In this document: positions 1 to 8,540 of the stretch, in pieces
How the letters are laid out: each line of letters begins with the position of its first letter
How positions within the stretch are numbered: position 1 is the first letter of the stretch
Assembly: GCF_011694815.1 (NCBI RefSeq)
Contig: NZ_CP050177.1
Coordinates: 434,001 to 498,000, forward strand
Length of the DNA stretch: 64,000 nt
Source of the DNA: Streptomyces liangshanensis
Lineage (GTDB): Bacteria > Actinomycetota > Actinomycetes > Streptomycetales > Streptomycetaceae
Direction of reading: 5' to 3'
The notes under the pieces: model-generated
Databases searched by the model: none
What the model was told of the DNA's origin: nothing
What the model saw: only the letters and a program-made list of their open reading frames with translations
Program-made: the position numbers and the translations under genes

Positions 1-591
1 GTGCGTGTCACTGTTCCCCATCGCCGCCCGCCACGAGCCCGTCCGGACACCGGCCGCGAGACCCCGCCCCCACTCCGCCAGGGCGGCCTCGTTGTCGGCG
101 TTCCAGGGGCGGTCCGAGGTCCACGCTCCGTTCCACACCTCCACCACGTCGAAGTCCCCGAACGGGAACATGAAGTCGCCCGACGGATACGGCGCATGCG
201 GATGCGCGGCCACGCACAGGCCCCCCACCCGGTGGACCTGCTCCACGTACCGTCCCACCGACGCATCCCTGACCTGGTGGTTCCAGTCGACGACCTGGCC
301 GGGTTCGATGCCGAGCGCGAGCCAGTGGCCGGTCTTCGTGGTCACCTCCTCACCGAGGACGATCAAGAAGTCGTCGGCGGCGAGATGCCCCCACGAGCCG
401 GGCGCCGCGGGCGAGTTGTGCTCCGTCGTCGCCATGAAGTCGAGCCCGGCGGCGCGGGCCCGGACGGCCAGCTCCGCAGGGTCGAGTTCCCCGTCCGAGT
501 GGACGGAATGGACGTGGCAGTCACCGCGGTACCAGGCCGCTCCGCGCCCCACGGCCCGTACCGGCGGAAAGCTCGAACTCGACAAGGTCAT
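1..591 (-). CDS. PHP-domain metallophosphoesterase, C-terminus cut by window edge
   Basis: Reading the reverse strand from ATG at 591 gives 197 codons open to the window edge. Seen: an N-terminal metal-binding motif CHVHSVHSDGE (about residues 25-35), then DFMATTEHN (about 52-60), AAHPHAPYP (about 125) and a terminal NSDTH. This HxH...EHN...H...SDTH order is the signature of PHP-fold phosphoesterases of the CehA/McbA type, which hydrolyse phosphoesters with a multinuclear metal centre. No signal peptide is visible, so it is probably cytoplasmic, unlike the Tat-exported PHP protein at 8541-10040. Substrate unknown. The last metal ligands should lie just beyond base 1. Family call is firm; the C-terminal extent is unknown. 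Confidence 0.8.
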   Translation of the reverse strand, partial: MTLSSSSFPPVRAVGRGAAWYRGDCHVHSVHSDGELDPAELAVRARAAGLDFMATTEHNSPAAPGSWGHLAADDFLIVLGEEVTTKTGHWLALGIEPGQVVDWNHQVRDASVGRYVEQVHRVGGLCVAAHPHAPYPSGDFMFPFGDFDVVEVWNGAWTSDRPWNADNEAALAEWGRGLAAGVRTGSWRAAMGNSDTH

Positions 592-763
592 CCCCTCCAA
601 GCCCCGTGGACCCTGTGGACCGCGTGGAACCGAGGCGCTCGTACGACGCCGTCCCCATCGTCCCCCGCGCGCACGGAAACCTGTTGCGGTGGCTTGGGGT
701 GGGCCGTTAGCTTCCGGCTGGTCGCGGGGCGGTGCGGGAAGCAGCAGACGAAGGGAGTCCGGC

Positions 764-1482
764 GTGGAGATCGGGGGCGTACGGACCGATCGTTTGGGGC
801 TGTTGCTCGGTCAGTTCGACCAGGCCAGGGAGATGGCCCAGGTACGGCTGGCCGGGCTCGGCGACGAGGAGTACCTGTGGGAGCCGGTAGCCGGGTGCTG
901 GTCGATCCGGCGTCGCGGCGAGGCTGTGACGCCCAGGGCGTTCGGGCCGGGTGAGTGGGTGCTCGACAAGGGGGCCCCGGAGATCCCGGCGAGCGAGTAC
1001 GCGGAGGTGGCCCGGCAGGCCGCCGGTGGGATGTCGGTCGCCAAAATCGCCGATGACTGGAGTGTGAGTGTCGAGCGGGTCGAGGAGGTCCTCGCGCACA
1101 CCGGTGAGCCGGAGCCCGACGACGTACCGGTCACCACCATCGCGTGGCGGCTGGCCCACCTGCACGTCAACTTCGCGGGCCAATGGGAGTGGACCTTCGG
1201 CGAACGACGCGCGGATCCGAGGCAGTTGGTGGACTTCACCCCTTCCCCGCCTTGGCCCTCGACCGGTTCTGGGCGGTGATCGACCGCTGGCGCGAGAGTG
1301 TCGGCGCGGTCACCGAGGAACAGCTCGACACGGTGGGCTTCTCGCGGTACCCGTACGGCTCCGACCCCGACGACCCGTACGCGGCCGTGCTGGCGGGGGC
1401 CAACCTGGAGTTCATCCACCACATGTCCGAGATCGCCCTGCTCCGCGACCTGTGGAGGACCCGCGCGGGCGCCGTGGGGTAG
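764..1482 (+). pseudogene. DinB-family protein, frameshifted, with an inserted helix-turn-helix-like segment
   Basis: GTG at 764 follows an AGGGAG ribosome site. The first frame reads DinB-like sequence (GCWSIRRRGEA, FGPGEWVLDKG, TTIAWRLAHLHV) and then hits a stop near 1279. The matching C-terminus (ALDRFWAVIDRWRE ... FIHHMSEIALLRDLW) continues in another frame to 1482, so the gene is broken by an effective -1 shift near 1245. DinB_2 proteins are four-helix bundles, often metal-dependent thiol transferases or uncharacterised stress proteins. Between the two DinB parts, about residues 84-113 (AGGMSVAKIADDWSVSVERV) look like an inserted HTH. Either a true pseudogene or a sequencing error at a short C/T run. 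Confidence 0.65.
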
Positions 1483-1610
1483 ACGCGGGCGACAGCGACG
1501 GTGAACGGCGAGGACCCGCTGAACGTGATCCCCGTCTTGAACAGCCCTGCCACGGAGGCTCGTTGAGGGTACCGGTGAGAACGGCTGCCTCTACGACCGA
1601 CAGGCGGCCT

Positions 1611-1976
1611 TCACCGCGTGGTGGCGGGCTCGTCGAGGAAGCCGAGCAGCACCGCGGCTTCCGCCCGCAGGCGCGCCGCCCGGTCGGCGTGGGCCGGGGC
1701 CGTCAACTGCGCCGCGGCTTCGAGCCGTTCGGCCGCCTCCGCCCGTACGATGTCCACCACACCGCCCTCGCTCAGCTCCTGCCGGGCCACCTCCGCCGCG
1801 CCCGCGCCGACCGGGGACTGCTCGATGGCCATACCGCGGAGTTGAGACTCATCCGCCGGTACGGCCTCGGCGTTGTCCAGCACGCCGAGTGTCGCGCGCA
1901 GGGCGCTCACCGCGGCCTTGTCACGGGCGCGCATCGCTTCCGGCAGAGCCTGGCGCATGCGAAGACGTAGAGACAT
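1611..1976 (-). CDS. GatB/YqeY-domain protein
   Basis: 121 residues from ATG at 1976. The longer upstream reading frame is rejected because YqeY proteins begin with MSL-type sequence, exactly as here (MSLRLRMRQALPEAMRARDK). Seen: the amphipathic N-terminal helix, SALRATLGVLDNAEAVP and an alanine-rich helical C-terminus. The YqeY/GatB tail domain is a helical tRNA-binding-type domain also found at the end of the amidotransferase subunit GatB; free-standing copies have no settled function. It is shorter than the usual 145-150 residues. It stands alone, downstream of the frameshifted DinB gene and in the opposite orientation. Upstream sequence has only a weak AGGGT ribosome site. Confidence 0.78.
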   Translation of the reverse strand: MSLRLRMRQALPEAMRARDKAAVSALRATLGVLDNAEAVPADESQLRGMAIEQSPVGAGAAEVARQELSEGGVVDIVRAEAAERLEAAAQLTAPAHADRAARLRAEAAVLLGFLDEPATTR

Positions 1977-2253
1977 GCCGGTGACCCTATGACGGCGCTT
2001 CCGGACCCCACAACACGGTTTCCCCGCAGCAGGCAGCGAGGTGGGGCGGGACCGAGGCCGGGTCCGGCCGCGTATGACCCAACTCGACATTAGCGGCCGC
2101 ATTCTGCCCGCGTTTCCCGCATGAAAACCTCCTCATTTCCGAGGCGTTTCCAGGTGTGGGACGAACAAGCCCGGGCACCCGCTTCTCCGAAGGGCAATCA
2201 CCGAACACGATGACGCTCTTGCAAGGTATGTACCGCCGATCGAGGAGCCTTTT

Positions 2254-2607
2254 ATGAGCGACAACATGTGGGGATACCAGCCGACGGTCGGCCACACCGC
2301 GGGCAACACCCTGACCGGTTACAAGGTCGAGGCGAGCGACGGAAGCATCGGCAAGGTCGACAAGCACTCCGACGAGGTCGGCTCGTCCTACCTGGTCGTC
2401 GACACAGGTGTCTGGATCTTCGGCAAGCACGTCCTGCTGCCGGCCAGCACCGTCACGCGGATCGACACCGCGGAAGAGACCGTCTATGTCGACCGGACGA
2501 AGGCGGAGATCAAGGACGCCCCCGAGTTCGACAAGGACAAGCACCTCGGCGATTCCGCTTATCACGAGCAGGTCGGCGGGCACTACGGCAAGCACCGCCG
2601 CGTCTGA
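2254..2607 (+). CDS. PRC-barrel domain protein
   Basis: 117 residues; ATG preceded by GAGGAGCC. Seen: LTGYKVEASDGSIGKVDKHS then SYLVVDTGVWIFGKHVLLPA, IDTAEETVYVDRTKAEI and a charged, histidine-containing tail. This is the PRC-barrel fold of photosynthetic reaction-centre H subunit and RimM. In Streptomyces such small cytoplasmic proteins are commonly stress-related; the exact role is unknown. It is monocistronic: a 277-base upstream gap carries its own promoter region and a strong terminator follows directly. I looked for a SigB-type promoter upstream and did not find a convincing one. Confidence 0.85.
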   Translation: MSDNMWGYQPTVGHTAGNTLTGYKVEASDGSIGKVDKHSDEVGSSYLVVDTGVWIFGKHVLLPASTVTRIDTAEETVYVDRTKAEIKDAPEFDKDKHLGDSAYHEQVGGHYGKHRRV

Positions 2608-2622
2608 CACTTCGACTCCCGA

Positions 2623-2662
2623 CGGGGGCCGCCCGGAGCCTATTCGCTCCGGGCGGCCCCCG
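2623..2662 (+). terminator. intrinsic terminator after PRC-barrel gene
   Basis: Perfect 17-bp inverted repeat (2623-2639 with 2646-2662) around a 6-base loop, beginning 15 bases after the stop. No U-tract, as usual in high-GC actinomycetes. Confidence 0.85.
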
Positions 2663-2740
2663 TCCGCGTGCGCGATTAATGATTTCGGGCGCCCATTCGG
2701 AATCAATGGCACGTTGCACGCGACAATTGACGCAGGGCAG

Positions 2741-2757
2741 GCACAGGCAGCCTGTGC
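2741..2757. promoter_or_regulatory. candidate MarR operator
   Basis: Perfect dyad gcacagg-cag-cctgtgc in the region upstream of the MarR-MFS operon, next to a TTGACG hexamer at 2727-2732. A second promoter-like element, TAGTGT at 2790-2795, lies 7 bases before the ATG at 2803 and would give a leaderless mRNA. MarR proteins often repress their own operon through such dyads. Binding is inferred. Confidence 0.35.
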
Positions 2758-2802
2758 AGATCAGACTGTACAACCCAGCCTGCATGTTCTAGTGTCCCTT
2801 AC

Positions 2803-3249
2803 ATGAATCAGAGCCCGCGCCTCTCCCCCTCCGCGGTCCAGGCGTCACGCGAGGTGCGTACGGTCATCGGCCGCCTCCGCCGCCGCATCCTCAGAGCCGC
2901 CGGGGCCGAGGACGTCACGTTCGGGCAGGCGTCCGTCCTGGGCCGTCTGTCCGACAAGCCCGGCGTCACGGCCAGTGAGCTCGCGGCGGCCGAGGGCGTA
3001 CGGCACCAGTCGATGACCACGACCGTCACGTCGCTGGCCGCGCTGGGGCTGGTGGAGCGGCATCCCGACCCCGAGGACGGGCGCCGGCTGCTGATCGCGC
3101 TGACCCCCGAGGGGCAGCGGCGGGTCGAGGTGGGGCGGCAGGCCCGGCAGGAATGGCTCGCCGGTGAGCTCCAGGACCGCTGCACCGAGGAGGAACGGCG
3201 GGCGGTGATCGCCGCCATGACCGTACTGGAGCGCCTGACGCATGACTGA
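2803..3249 (+). CDS. MarR-family transcriptional regulator
   Basis: 148 residues. Seen: helical N-terminus, winged helix-turn-helix about residues 40-105 (FGQASVLGRLSDKPGVTASE, HQSMTTTVTSLAALGLVERH, PEDGRRLLIALTPEGQRRV) and a C-terminal dimerisation helix. MarR regulators are ligand-responsive dimeric repressors. Its stop lies inside the next gene (8-base overlap with an MFS exporter), so the pair is translationally coupled, and the usual reading is a repressor of that exporter. No ribosome site precedes the ATG, consistent with a leaderless transcript from the TAGTGT box. The inducer cannot be told from sequence. Confidence 0.87.
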   Translation: MNQSPRLSPSAVQASREVRTVIGRLRRRILRAAGAEDVTFGQASVLGRLSDKPGVTASELAAAEGVRHQSMTTTVTSLAALGLVERHPDPEDGRRLLIALTPEGQRRVEVGRQARQEWLAGELQDRCTEEERRAVIAAMTVLERLTHD

Positions 3250-4645
3250 GCAGAAGACAGTGGGGCCCGCCAGGACGGCGGGGGCGGGCTTCGACCGCCG
3301 GCTGCTGCCGCCGATGATGCTGGGCTCGATCCTCAACCCGATCAACTCGACGATCATCGCCGTCACCCTCATCCCGATCGGGGACGCCCTGGGCGCCCCG
3401 CCCGCGCAGACCGCGTGGCTGGTCTCGGCCCTCTATCTGGCCACCGCCCTCGGACAGCCCGTCGTGGGCCGGCTCATCGACATCTTCGGGCCGCGCAGGC
3501 TCTTCCTCGTCAGCACGAGCCTGGTCGGCGTGGCCGGTGTGATCGGCACCCTGGCGCCGAATCTGGGGGTGCTGATCGGGTCGCGGGTCCTGCTCGGGTT
3601 CGGCACCTGCGCCGGGTACCCCGCCGCGATGGCGCTGCTGCGCAGCGAGGCGAGACGTACCGGGCAGGACAGTCCCGGCGGCGTACTGACCGCCCTGGCC
3701 GTCACCAACCAGACCATCGCCGTGATCGGCCCGCTGCTGGGCGGTCTGCTGGTCGGGCTCGGCGGGTGGCGCTCGACGTTCGCGTTGAACGTGCCGCTGG
3801 CCGTCGCGGCCGTACTGCTGGGACTGTTCCGGCTGCCCAAGGAGACCGCCGCCGCGCGGTCCTCGGAACGCGGGCGCCTCGCCGAGCGGCTCGATCTGCC
3901 CGGCATGGCGCTGTTCGCCGCGATGCTGGTGTCGTTGCTGTTGTTCCTGATGAACCTGCATCTGCGTGACTGGTACCTGCTGGCGATCGCCGCGGCGGCG
4001 AGTGTCGCTTTCGGGGTACGGGAGTTCCGGGCCGCCACCCCGTTCATCGACCTGCGGGTGCTGGGCGGCAACACCCCGCTGCTGGTCACCTACGGGCGGG
4101 CGCTGGTCGCGTACGTCGTCTCGTACTCCTTCCTCTACGGGTTCACGCAATGGACCGAGGAAGGCTTCGGGCTGTCGCCCTTCCACGCCGGGCTGGTGCA
4201 GATCCCGATGTTCCTGGTGGCCATCGGGGTCTCGATCCTCTCCGGGCGGCGCGAGGGCGTGCGCGGGAAGCTGCTCGTCGGCGGGGTCGGGCAGGTGATC
4301 GCGTGCCTGGTGATGCTGACGCTGACCGGGAGCAGCCCCGTGTGGATGCTGGTACTGGTCGCCCTGATCTTCGGCCTCCCCCAGGGGCTGAACAGCCTCG
4401 CCCTCCAGAACTCCGTCTACTTCCAGGCCGATCCCGAGCGCACCGCGTCGTCGGCCGGCCTGCTGCGCACCTTCGCGTACGTGGGCTCGATGGTCGCCTC
4501 CTCCACCACGGCAGCGTCCTTCGGGCAGCGCGCGGACACGGGCGGCATGCACCACCTCGCCTGGATCATGCTCGGCGCGGGCGCGATCTACCTCCTCCTG
4601 ACGCTCTTCGACCGCGCGCTGGGCCGTTCCTTCGGCGATGCGTGA
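3242..4645 (+). CDS. MFS transporter, drug-exporter type
   Basis: 467 residues, strongly hydrophobic throughout with about 14 predictable membrane segments, the pattern of the DHA2 drug:H+ antiporters. Seen: NPINSTIIAVTLIPIGDAL in the first helix, the loop motif GRLIDIFGPRRLF (MFS motif A, about residues 78-90), the segment SRVLLGFGTCAGYPAAMALL (motif B region) and GPLLGGLLVGLGGWRSTFAL (motif C region, about 160-180). It overlaps the MarR gene by 8 bases, so it is co-transcribed and probably regulated by it. Probable role is proton-driven export of a small toxic compound through the cytoplasmic membrane. Substrate unknown. Confidence 0.88.
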   Translation: MTEQKTVGPARTAGAGFDRRLLPPMMLGSILNPINSTIIAVTLIPIGDALGAPPAQTAWLVSALYLATALGQPVVGRLIDIFGPRRLFLVSTSLVGVAGVIGTLAPNLGVLIGSRVLLGFGTCAGYPAAMALLRSEARRTGQDSPGGVLTALAVTNQTIAVIGPLLGGLLVGLGGWRSTFALNVPLAVAAVLLGLFRLPKETAAARSSERGRLAERLDLPGMALFAAMLVSLLLFLMNLHLRDWYLLAIAAAASVAFGVREFRAATPFIDLRVLGGNTPLLVTYGRALVAYVVSYSFLYGFTQWTEEGFGLSPFHAGLVQIPMFLVAIGVSILSGRREGVRGKLLVGGVGQVIACLVMLTLTGSSPVWMLVLVALIFGLPQGLNSLALQNSVYFQADPERTASSAGLLRTFAYVGSMVASSTTAASFGQRADTGGMHHLAWIMLGAGAIYLLLTLFDRALGRSFGDA

Positions 4646-4682
4646 ACCGGCGGTGCGTGGGTTCTCGGGCGGCGGGGCGAGG

Positions 4683-5252
4683 TCACGACGGTCGAGGGGT
4701 GGGGGTGTGGCCGTGGGCGTGATCGTGCGGGTGGCCGTCCGTGCTCCCGTCGCGCAACCAGTGGTCGAGCGCGACGAAGTCCGTGTCGGTGAGGCCGATC
4801 ATGGCATCGACCCGGTGGAGGAGGGCGCGCCCCGGGTGGTGCCCGGCCACCCACGCACGATCGAGGTCGGTGATCTCGTCGTCGACCCAGACGAACGCGC
4901 GTCCGGCCGCCAGTTCGACAAGCGCCCGGGTCTTCCAGTGCAGCCGACCCACCTCGTCCTCCTCCGGCGCGTCCGGCAGTTCCACGACGGGCAGTTGGGG
5001 CAGCCCGAGCAACGGGGCGATCACTACGTTGGCGTCGGTCATCCAGGCCGTGGCCCACATCAGCGCACAGGGCAGCGCGAGCAGGCGCGGCCCGTGCGCG
5101 CGGTCGATCTTCGCCAGCTGGGGATTCCCCGTGTCCTGCCACTCGTCCCATCCGTCGGGGCTCGCCGGAAGCCGCGCTCCGCCGTACGGCAGGAGCGTGC
5201 CGTCGACGTCCAGGAAAAGGAGTGGGGACTCGGACTCCCTGTCGTCAGTCAT
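4683..5252 (-). CDS. HAD-superfamily protein with histidine-rich tail
   Basis: 189 residues. The N-terminus LLFLDVDGTLLPYGG (about residues 11-25) is HAD motif I, with the nucleophile Asp in DVDGT. FVWVDDEITDLDRAWV (about residues 119-134) supplies the C-terminal acidic motif, and a lysine in HWKTRALVELA may serve as motif III. The family hydrolyses phosphate esters in the cytoplasm through an aspartyl-phosphate intermediate; substrate unknown. The last 20 residues carry HPHDHAHGH, a possible metal-binding tail not needed for the HAD fold. It converges on the MFS gene with a 37-base gap. The Streptomyces family with WDEWQDTGNPQ and ATAWMTDANVVIAP is common and uncharacterised. Confidence 0.77.
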   Translation of the reverse strand: MTDDRESESPLLFLDVDGTLLPYGGARLPASPDGWDEWQDTGNPQLAKIDRAHGPRLLALPCALMWATAWMTDANVVIAPLLGLPQLPVVELPDAPEEDEVGRLHWKTRALVELAAGRAFVWVDDEITDLDRAWVAGHHPGRALLHRVDAMIGLTDTDFVALDHWLRDGSTDGHPHDHAHGHTPTPRPS

Positions 5253-5435
5253 GAAGGCACACTAACGGCGCGTTAACCGGATCGAACATCGTCGTGGGGA
5301 GCGCGCGGAGGCCGCATGCCCGGTCCCTGGCCTGGGAAGCGACGTTCACGAACTGCCCGCGATCGGCCGTGACGGGACCTGGTCCGGCGCGTTTCGTGGG
5401 TACCCGCCTCGTACACCGGAAGAGAAGGCATCCAC

Positions 5436-6506
5436 GTGACACCTGTCCCCGTGCCCGCCCTGCCCGCGCGATCCGATGTCCGCGCGCTTGTCGAGGACTA
5501 CCTCGCGCGCCACCCGGCCGAGCGGGTCCCTCTTCGGCCCCTTCTCGCCGTGCTCGACGCGGCGGCCGAGCCCACGAGCCGCGCGACGCTGCCGGGGCAC
5601 GTGACGTGCAGCGCCGTGGTGGTGGACCGGAACCGGCGGATCCTGCACGTCCGCCGCCGGGCCACCGGCCTGGTGCTGCCCCCGGGAGGCCACGCGGAGC
5701 CGGGCGATCGCACCCTCCTCGCCACGGTCCTGCGCGAGGTGGCCGAGGAGACCGGAATCAGGCCCGGAGCCCTGTGCCTGACGGCGCGGTACCTGGGTAC
5801 GCCGATCGACATCGACGTCCAGGAGGCCGCCCCCGACCCGCTTCGCGGCGAGAGCGCCCACCGGCACTACGACGTCCGCTTCGTCCTCTGCCTGGCCGAC
5901 GACGAACCGCAGCCTCTCGCGCTGGACGACGCGGGGGTCCCCCACGCCCAGTGGCGCGCCTTCGCGGACGTCACCTCCCCGAGCCTGCGCGCGAAGCTCC
6001 TGGCCGCCGAGGACCACGGGATCGACGGGGTCGACAGAGGCGACGCGGGTGACGGCCTCGACGGACTGCCCCGACCGGTCAACGCCTCCGCCCTGATCCA
6101 CGACAACTCGGGCCGCTACCTGCTCCACCTGCGCGACAACTACCCCCACATCTGGGAGCCGGGCGCCTTCGCCCTGCTCGGAGGCGGCCGGGAGCCGGAC
6201 GACAAGTCGCTGGAGGAGACGCTCCTGCGCGAACTCGCCGAGGAGGTACCGGAGTTGCGCCTGTCCGACCTGACGCCGTTCGCCGTGGAAAGGGCGACGG
6301 GCGTCGACGGCCTGTGCCTCCCGGTCCAGGTCTTCGCCGGTCGCTGGAACGGCGACCCGGACAGCCTCACCCTCAACGAGGGCGTCCTGCTCCGCTGGTT
6401 CGCGCCCGACATGCTGCACCGGCTGCGCCTGCACCCCTCGACGATCGCCCTCGTGCACCGACACGCGGCCCAGACGGACCCGCCCGAACGGCCCATCGAC
6501 GCCTAG
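5436..6506 (+). CDS. tandem Nudix hydrolase
   Basis: 356 residues with two Nudix domains. The first (about residues 55-190) has PPGGHAEPGD followed by LREVAEETGI, the Nudix box in the one-residue-shifted form common in actinomycetes. The second (about 215-350) has LLGGGREPDDKSLEETLLRE and then LAEEVPEL; it keeps the RE..EE core but has lost the EExG ending, so it may bind rather than cleave. Nudix enzymes hydrolyse nucleoside diphosphates linked to another moiety. The N-terminal 50 residues resemble the leader region of Streptomyces Nudix proteins. GTG/ATG choice: ATG at 5436 with upstream AGAAGG. Monocistronic. Substrate unknown. Confidence 0.85.
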   Translation: MTPVPVPALPARSDVRALVEDYLARHPAERVPLRPLLAVLDAAAEPTSRATLPGHVTCSAVVVDRNRRILHVRRRATGLVLPPGGHAEPGDRTLLATVLREVAEETGIRPGALCLTARYLGTPIDIDVQEAAPDPLRGESAHRHYDVRFVLCLADDEPQPLALDDAGVPHAQWRAFADVTSPSLRAKLLAAEDHGIDGVDRGDAGDGLDGLPRPVNASALIHDNSGRYLLHLRDNYPHIWEPGAFALLGGGREPDDKSLEETLLRELAEEVPELRLSDLTPFAVERATGVDGLCLPVQVFAGRWNGDPDSLTLNEGVLLRWFAPDMLHRLRLHPSTIALVHRHAAQTDPPERPIDA

Positions 6507-6622
6507 ACGGTACGCGACCTCGTCCAACGTGACCGAGAAGGTCCACCGGGTCTGCCCTGGTGCACTCCCCCGGATACCGTGAGGGTGAACGTGGACGGTC
6601 AGGTGGAGGGGTGGGGGTTGTT

Positions 6623-7053
6623 GTGGCCGAGTTCGAGGTGCCTGGGCCGGAGCCGGACTGGAAGAGTGCTCCGTCGTACCAGGGCGGCAATCGCAATCCC
6701 GCGTTCCAGGCGAGCGTGTGGAGGTACGCGGCCGACTCATTCCGTCTGGTGGCGGGGCTGAGGCCGCCGTTGGGGGCACTTGCGGCCCGTTTGCGGCTGA
6801 CGTCGAGCGTGGCTGGGAAGACCTGGGCTATGTCGATGCCGCCATGTTCCGCATCCGGCGTGTGGACTTCGCCCTCAGCCGGCTTGAGGGGAGCCCCGAT
6901 CCGAGTACGTTCGTGTGGGTGGGGCGGTCGGAACAGGACGTCGACGCGGCGCTGGGCATCCTGCTCGACGCGCTCGGCATCGGCCGTGACGCGCTGAGTT
7001 TCCGCTGTGACGAGGAGACCGGCTTCCACTACTTCGACGGCTCGCCGCTGTAG
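6623..7053 (+). pseudogene. hypothetical protein split by a frameshift
   Basis: Two adjacent frames look coding and complement each other. GTG at 6623, after a GGAGGGGTGGGG region, opens EFEVPGPEPDWKSAPSYQGG ... WRYAADSFRLVAG; then a shift near 6762 is needed to continue with AAVGGTCGPFAADVERGWED ... RIRRVDFALSRLEG ... DEETGFHYFDGSPL, ending at 7053. Joined, this is about 143 residues. I do not recognise the family. The alternative is a shorter intact gene from GTG at 6718, but its first 13 residues look out of frame and it has no ribosome site. Could be a sequencing error. Confidence 0.5.
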
Positions 7054-7145
7054 GCGGCCCTGTCGGAGCCGGGTGCTAGCTTTCGGCGGAATGCACCGGG
7101 CTGGTACGCCAGGCCGGTCTGCCGGGCCGATCTGTGGGGAGAGTC

Positions 7146-7748
7146 GTGGGCGTGCGTGCGGTGGAGCGGGTTCTGTCGGAGGAGTGGCAGGGCTACGTCA
7201 CGGATACGGACCACGACCCCGAGGACGTGGCCGAGGCCGTCGCCCCGTTCGGCCTGGAATGGCCGGGGCTCGCGCCCGTCGTGCCCGGGCCGTGGGCCGA
7301 TGCCGACGCGCCGGCGCTGAAGGTGCTGGCGGAGGTGGTGGAGTGGCAGCGGCGTCAGCACGCGGAGTGCGCGGGTGACGAGGCGCGCGGTGTCTTCGGC
7401 GGCCAGGAGGAGTTCGCCCTGCGCCGTCCGTACCGCAGCGCCGAGATACCCGCCCTGTTCGAGGAGCGCGGCCCGGGGTTCGCCTTCCCCTACGACGCCT
7501 CCGACCTGGTCGCCGTCCTGGCCTCCTGGGAGGAGCGCTTCGGCACCCGTCTGGTGGGCCTCGCCCCCCACCGCCTGATCGTCTCGGTGGCGGCGCGGGT
7601 GCGGACGATCGCGGAGGCGGAGCGTATCGCCGTCGAGCACTTCGCCTTCTCGCCCGACACCATCGTCCAGGACGACGACGAGGTCCTGTCCGCCCACGCG
7701 GCCAACCAGGTCCTGGGCCGCGACGTCTGGTCCTTCTGGTGGGACTGA
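7146..7748 (+). CDS. DUF4253-domain protein
   Basis: About 200 residues from GTG at 7146, chosen because GGGGAG lies 5 bases upstream; an in-frame GTG at 7134 is possible. Seen: PVVPGPWADADAPALKVLAE (middle), WEERFGTRLVGLAPHRLIVS, then AEAERIAVEHFAFSPDTIVQ and the terminal WSFWWD. This C-terminal block is the DUF4253 signature, widespread in Streptomyces and without a known function. Its last codons overlap the start of the PIG-L deacetylase gene by 10 bases, so the two are likely translated together, although no functional link is obvious. Confidence 0.77.
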   Translation: MGVRAVERVLSEEWQGYVTDTDHDPEDVAEAVAPFGLEWPGLAPVVPGPWADADAPALKVLAEVVEWQRRQHAECAGDEARGVFGGQEEFALRRPYRSAEIPALFEERGPGFAFPYDASDLVAVLASWEERFGTRLVGLAPHRLIVSVAARVRTIAEAERIAVEHFAFSPDTIVQDDDEVLSAHAANQVLGRDVWSFWWD

Positions 7749-8539
7749 ACCCGGCCCGCGCGACCGCGTCCCCGCCGCCGTCCCTCCTCGGCGTGTTCGC
7801 CCACCCCGACGACGAGTCGCTCCTCTCCGGCGGAGTCCTCGCCCAGCACGCGGCGGGCGGCGCGCGTACGGGAGTTGTCACCACCACCTGGGCCCCCACC
7901 GGTCACCGGTCCGCCGAACTCGCCGACGCCCTCGGCGTCCTCGGCGCGGGCGCACCCCGCATGCTCGGATACGGGGACGCACGCGACAACGCGTCGGCCC
8001 CAGGACGCCCGCGGCTCCTCGACGCCCCGCTGGACGAGGTCATCGCCCGACTGGTCGCGCAGGTACGGGAGTTCCGCCCCGCCGTCGTGATCACCCATGA
8101 CGCTCTGGGGCAGTTGACCGGCCACCCCGACCACCGGCACACCCACCGGGTGGCCCTGCTCGCGGTGGAGGCCGCCGCGTACGCGCACCTCTACCCGGAG
8201 GCCGGCGCGCCCTGGCAGACCGGCGCCCTCTACTCGGCCACCCACCCGCACTCCGGGGTCGGTGGTCTCGGGCCGCTGCTGACCAGGGTCGGCAAGGCCG
8301 TGCTGAGCACTCCCGACGCGTACGCCACCGTGACCGTCGACGTGGCGGCGTGGCTCGACCGGAAGTGGGCGGCGATCCGGGCGCATCGCAGTCAGGTGGC
8401 GGGAGAGCGGCCCCTGCCCGGGATCCTGTCCCGCCTCGGGCAGGAGGCGCGGGACAGGATTCTCGGTACGGAGTACTACACCCGCCCGAGCCTCACCCCT
8501 CCCCCGGCCGGTACGGGGCAGGGGCGGTTGACGGCCTGA
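7739..8539 (+). CDS. PIG-L/LmbE-family deacetylase
   Basis: 266 residues from GTG at 7739, overlapping the DUF4253 gene. Seen: GVFAHPDDESLLSGG (HPDDE, about residues 22-26) and the distal GHPDHRHTH (about 128-136), together the zinc-binding residues of PIG-L enzymes, plus RPAVVITHDALGQ before the second motif. The family removes N-acetyl groups from GlcNAc-type sugars, including mycothiol biosynthesis (MshB) and detoxification (Mca). This copy lacks the MshB C-terminal features I would expect, so a different amide substrate is likely. Cytoplasmic. It converges on the PHP gene with a 1-base gap. Confidence 0.86.
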   Translation: MGLNPARATASPPPSLLGVFAHPDDESLLSGGVLAQHAAGGARTGVVTTTWAPTGHRSAELADALGVLGAGAPRMLGYGDARDNASAPGRPRLLDAPLDEVIARLVAQVREFRPAVVITHDALGQLTGHPDHRHTHRVALLAVEAAAYAHLYPEAGAPWQTGALYSATHPHSGVGGLGPLLTRVGKAVLSTPDAYATVTVDVAAWLDRKWAAIRAHRSQVAGERPLPGILSRLGQEARDRILGTEYYTRPSLTPPPAGTGQGRLTA

Positions 8540-8540
8540 G

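Noticed and set aside
1-954. Long plus-strand reading frames across the first kilobase
   Set aside because: They are shadows of the PHP gene on the minus strand and show no family-like sequence.
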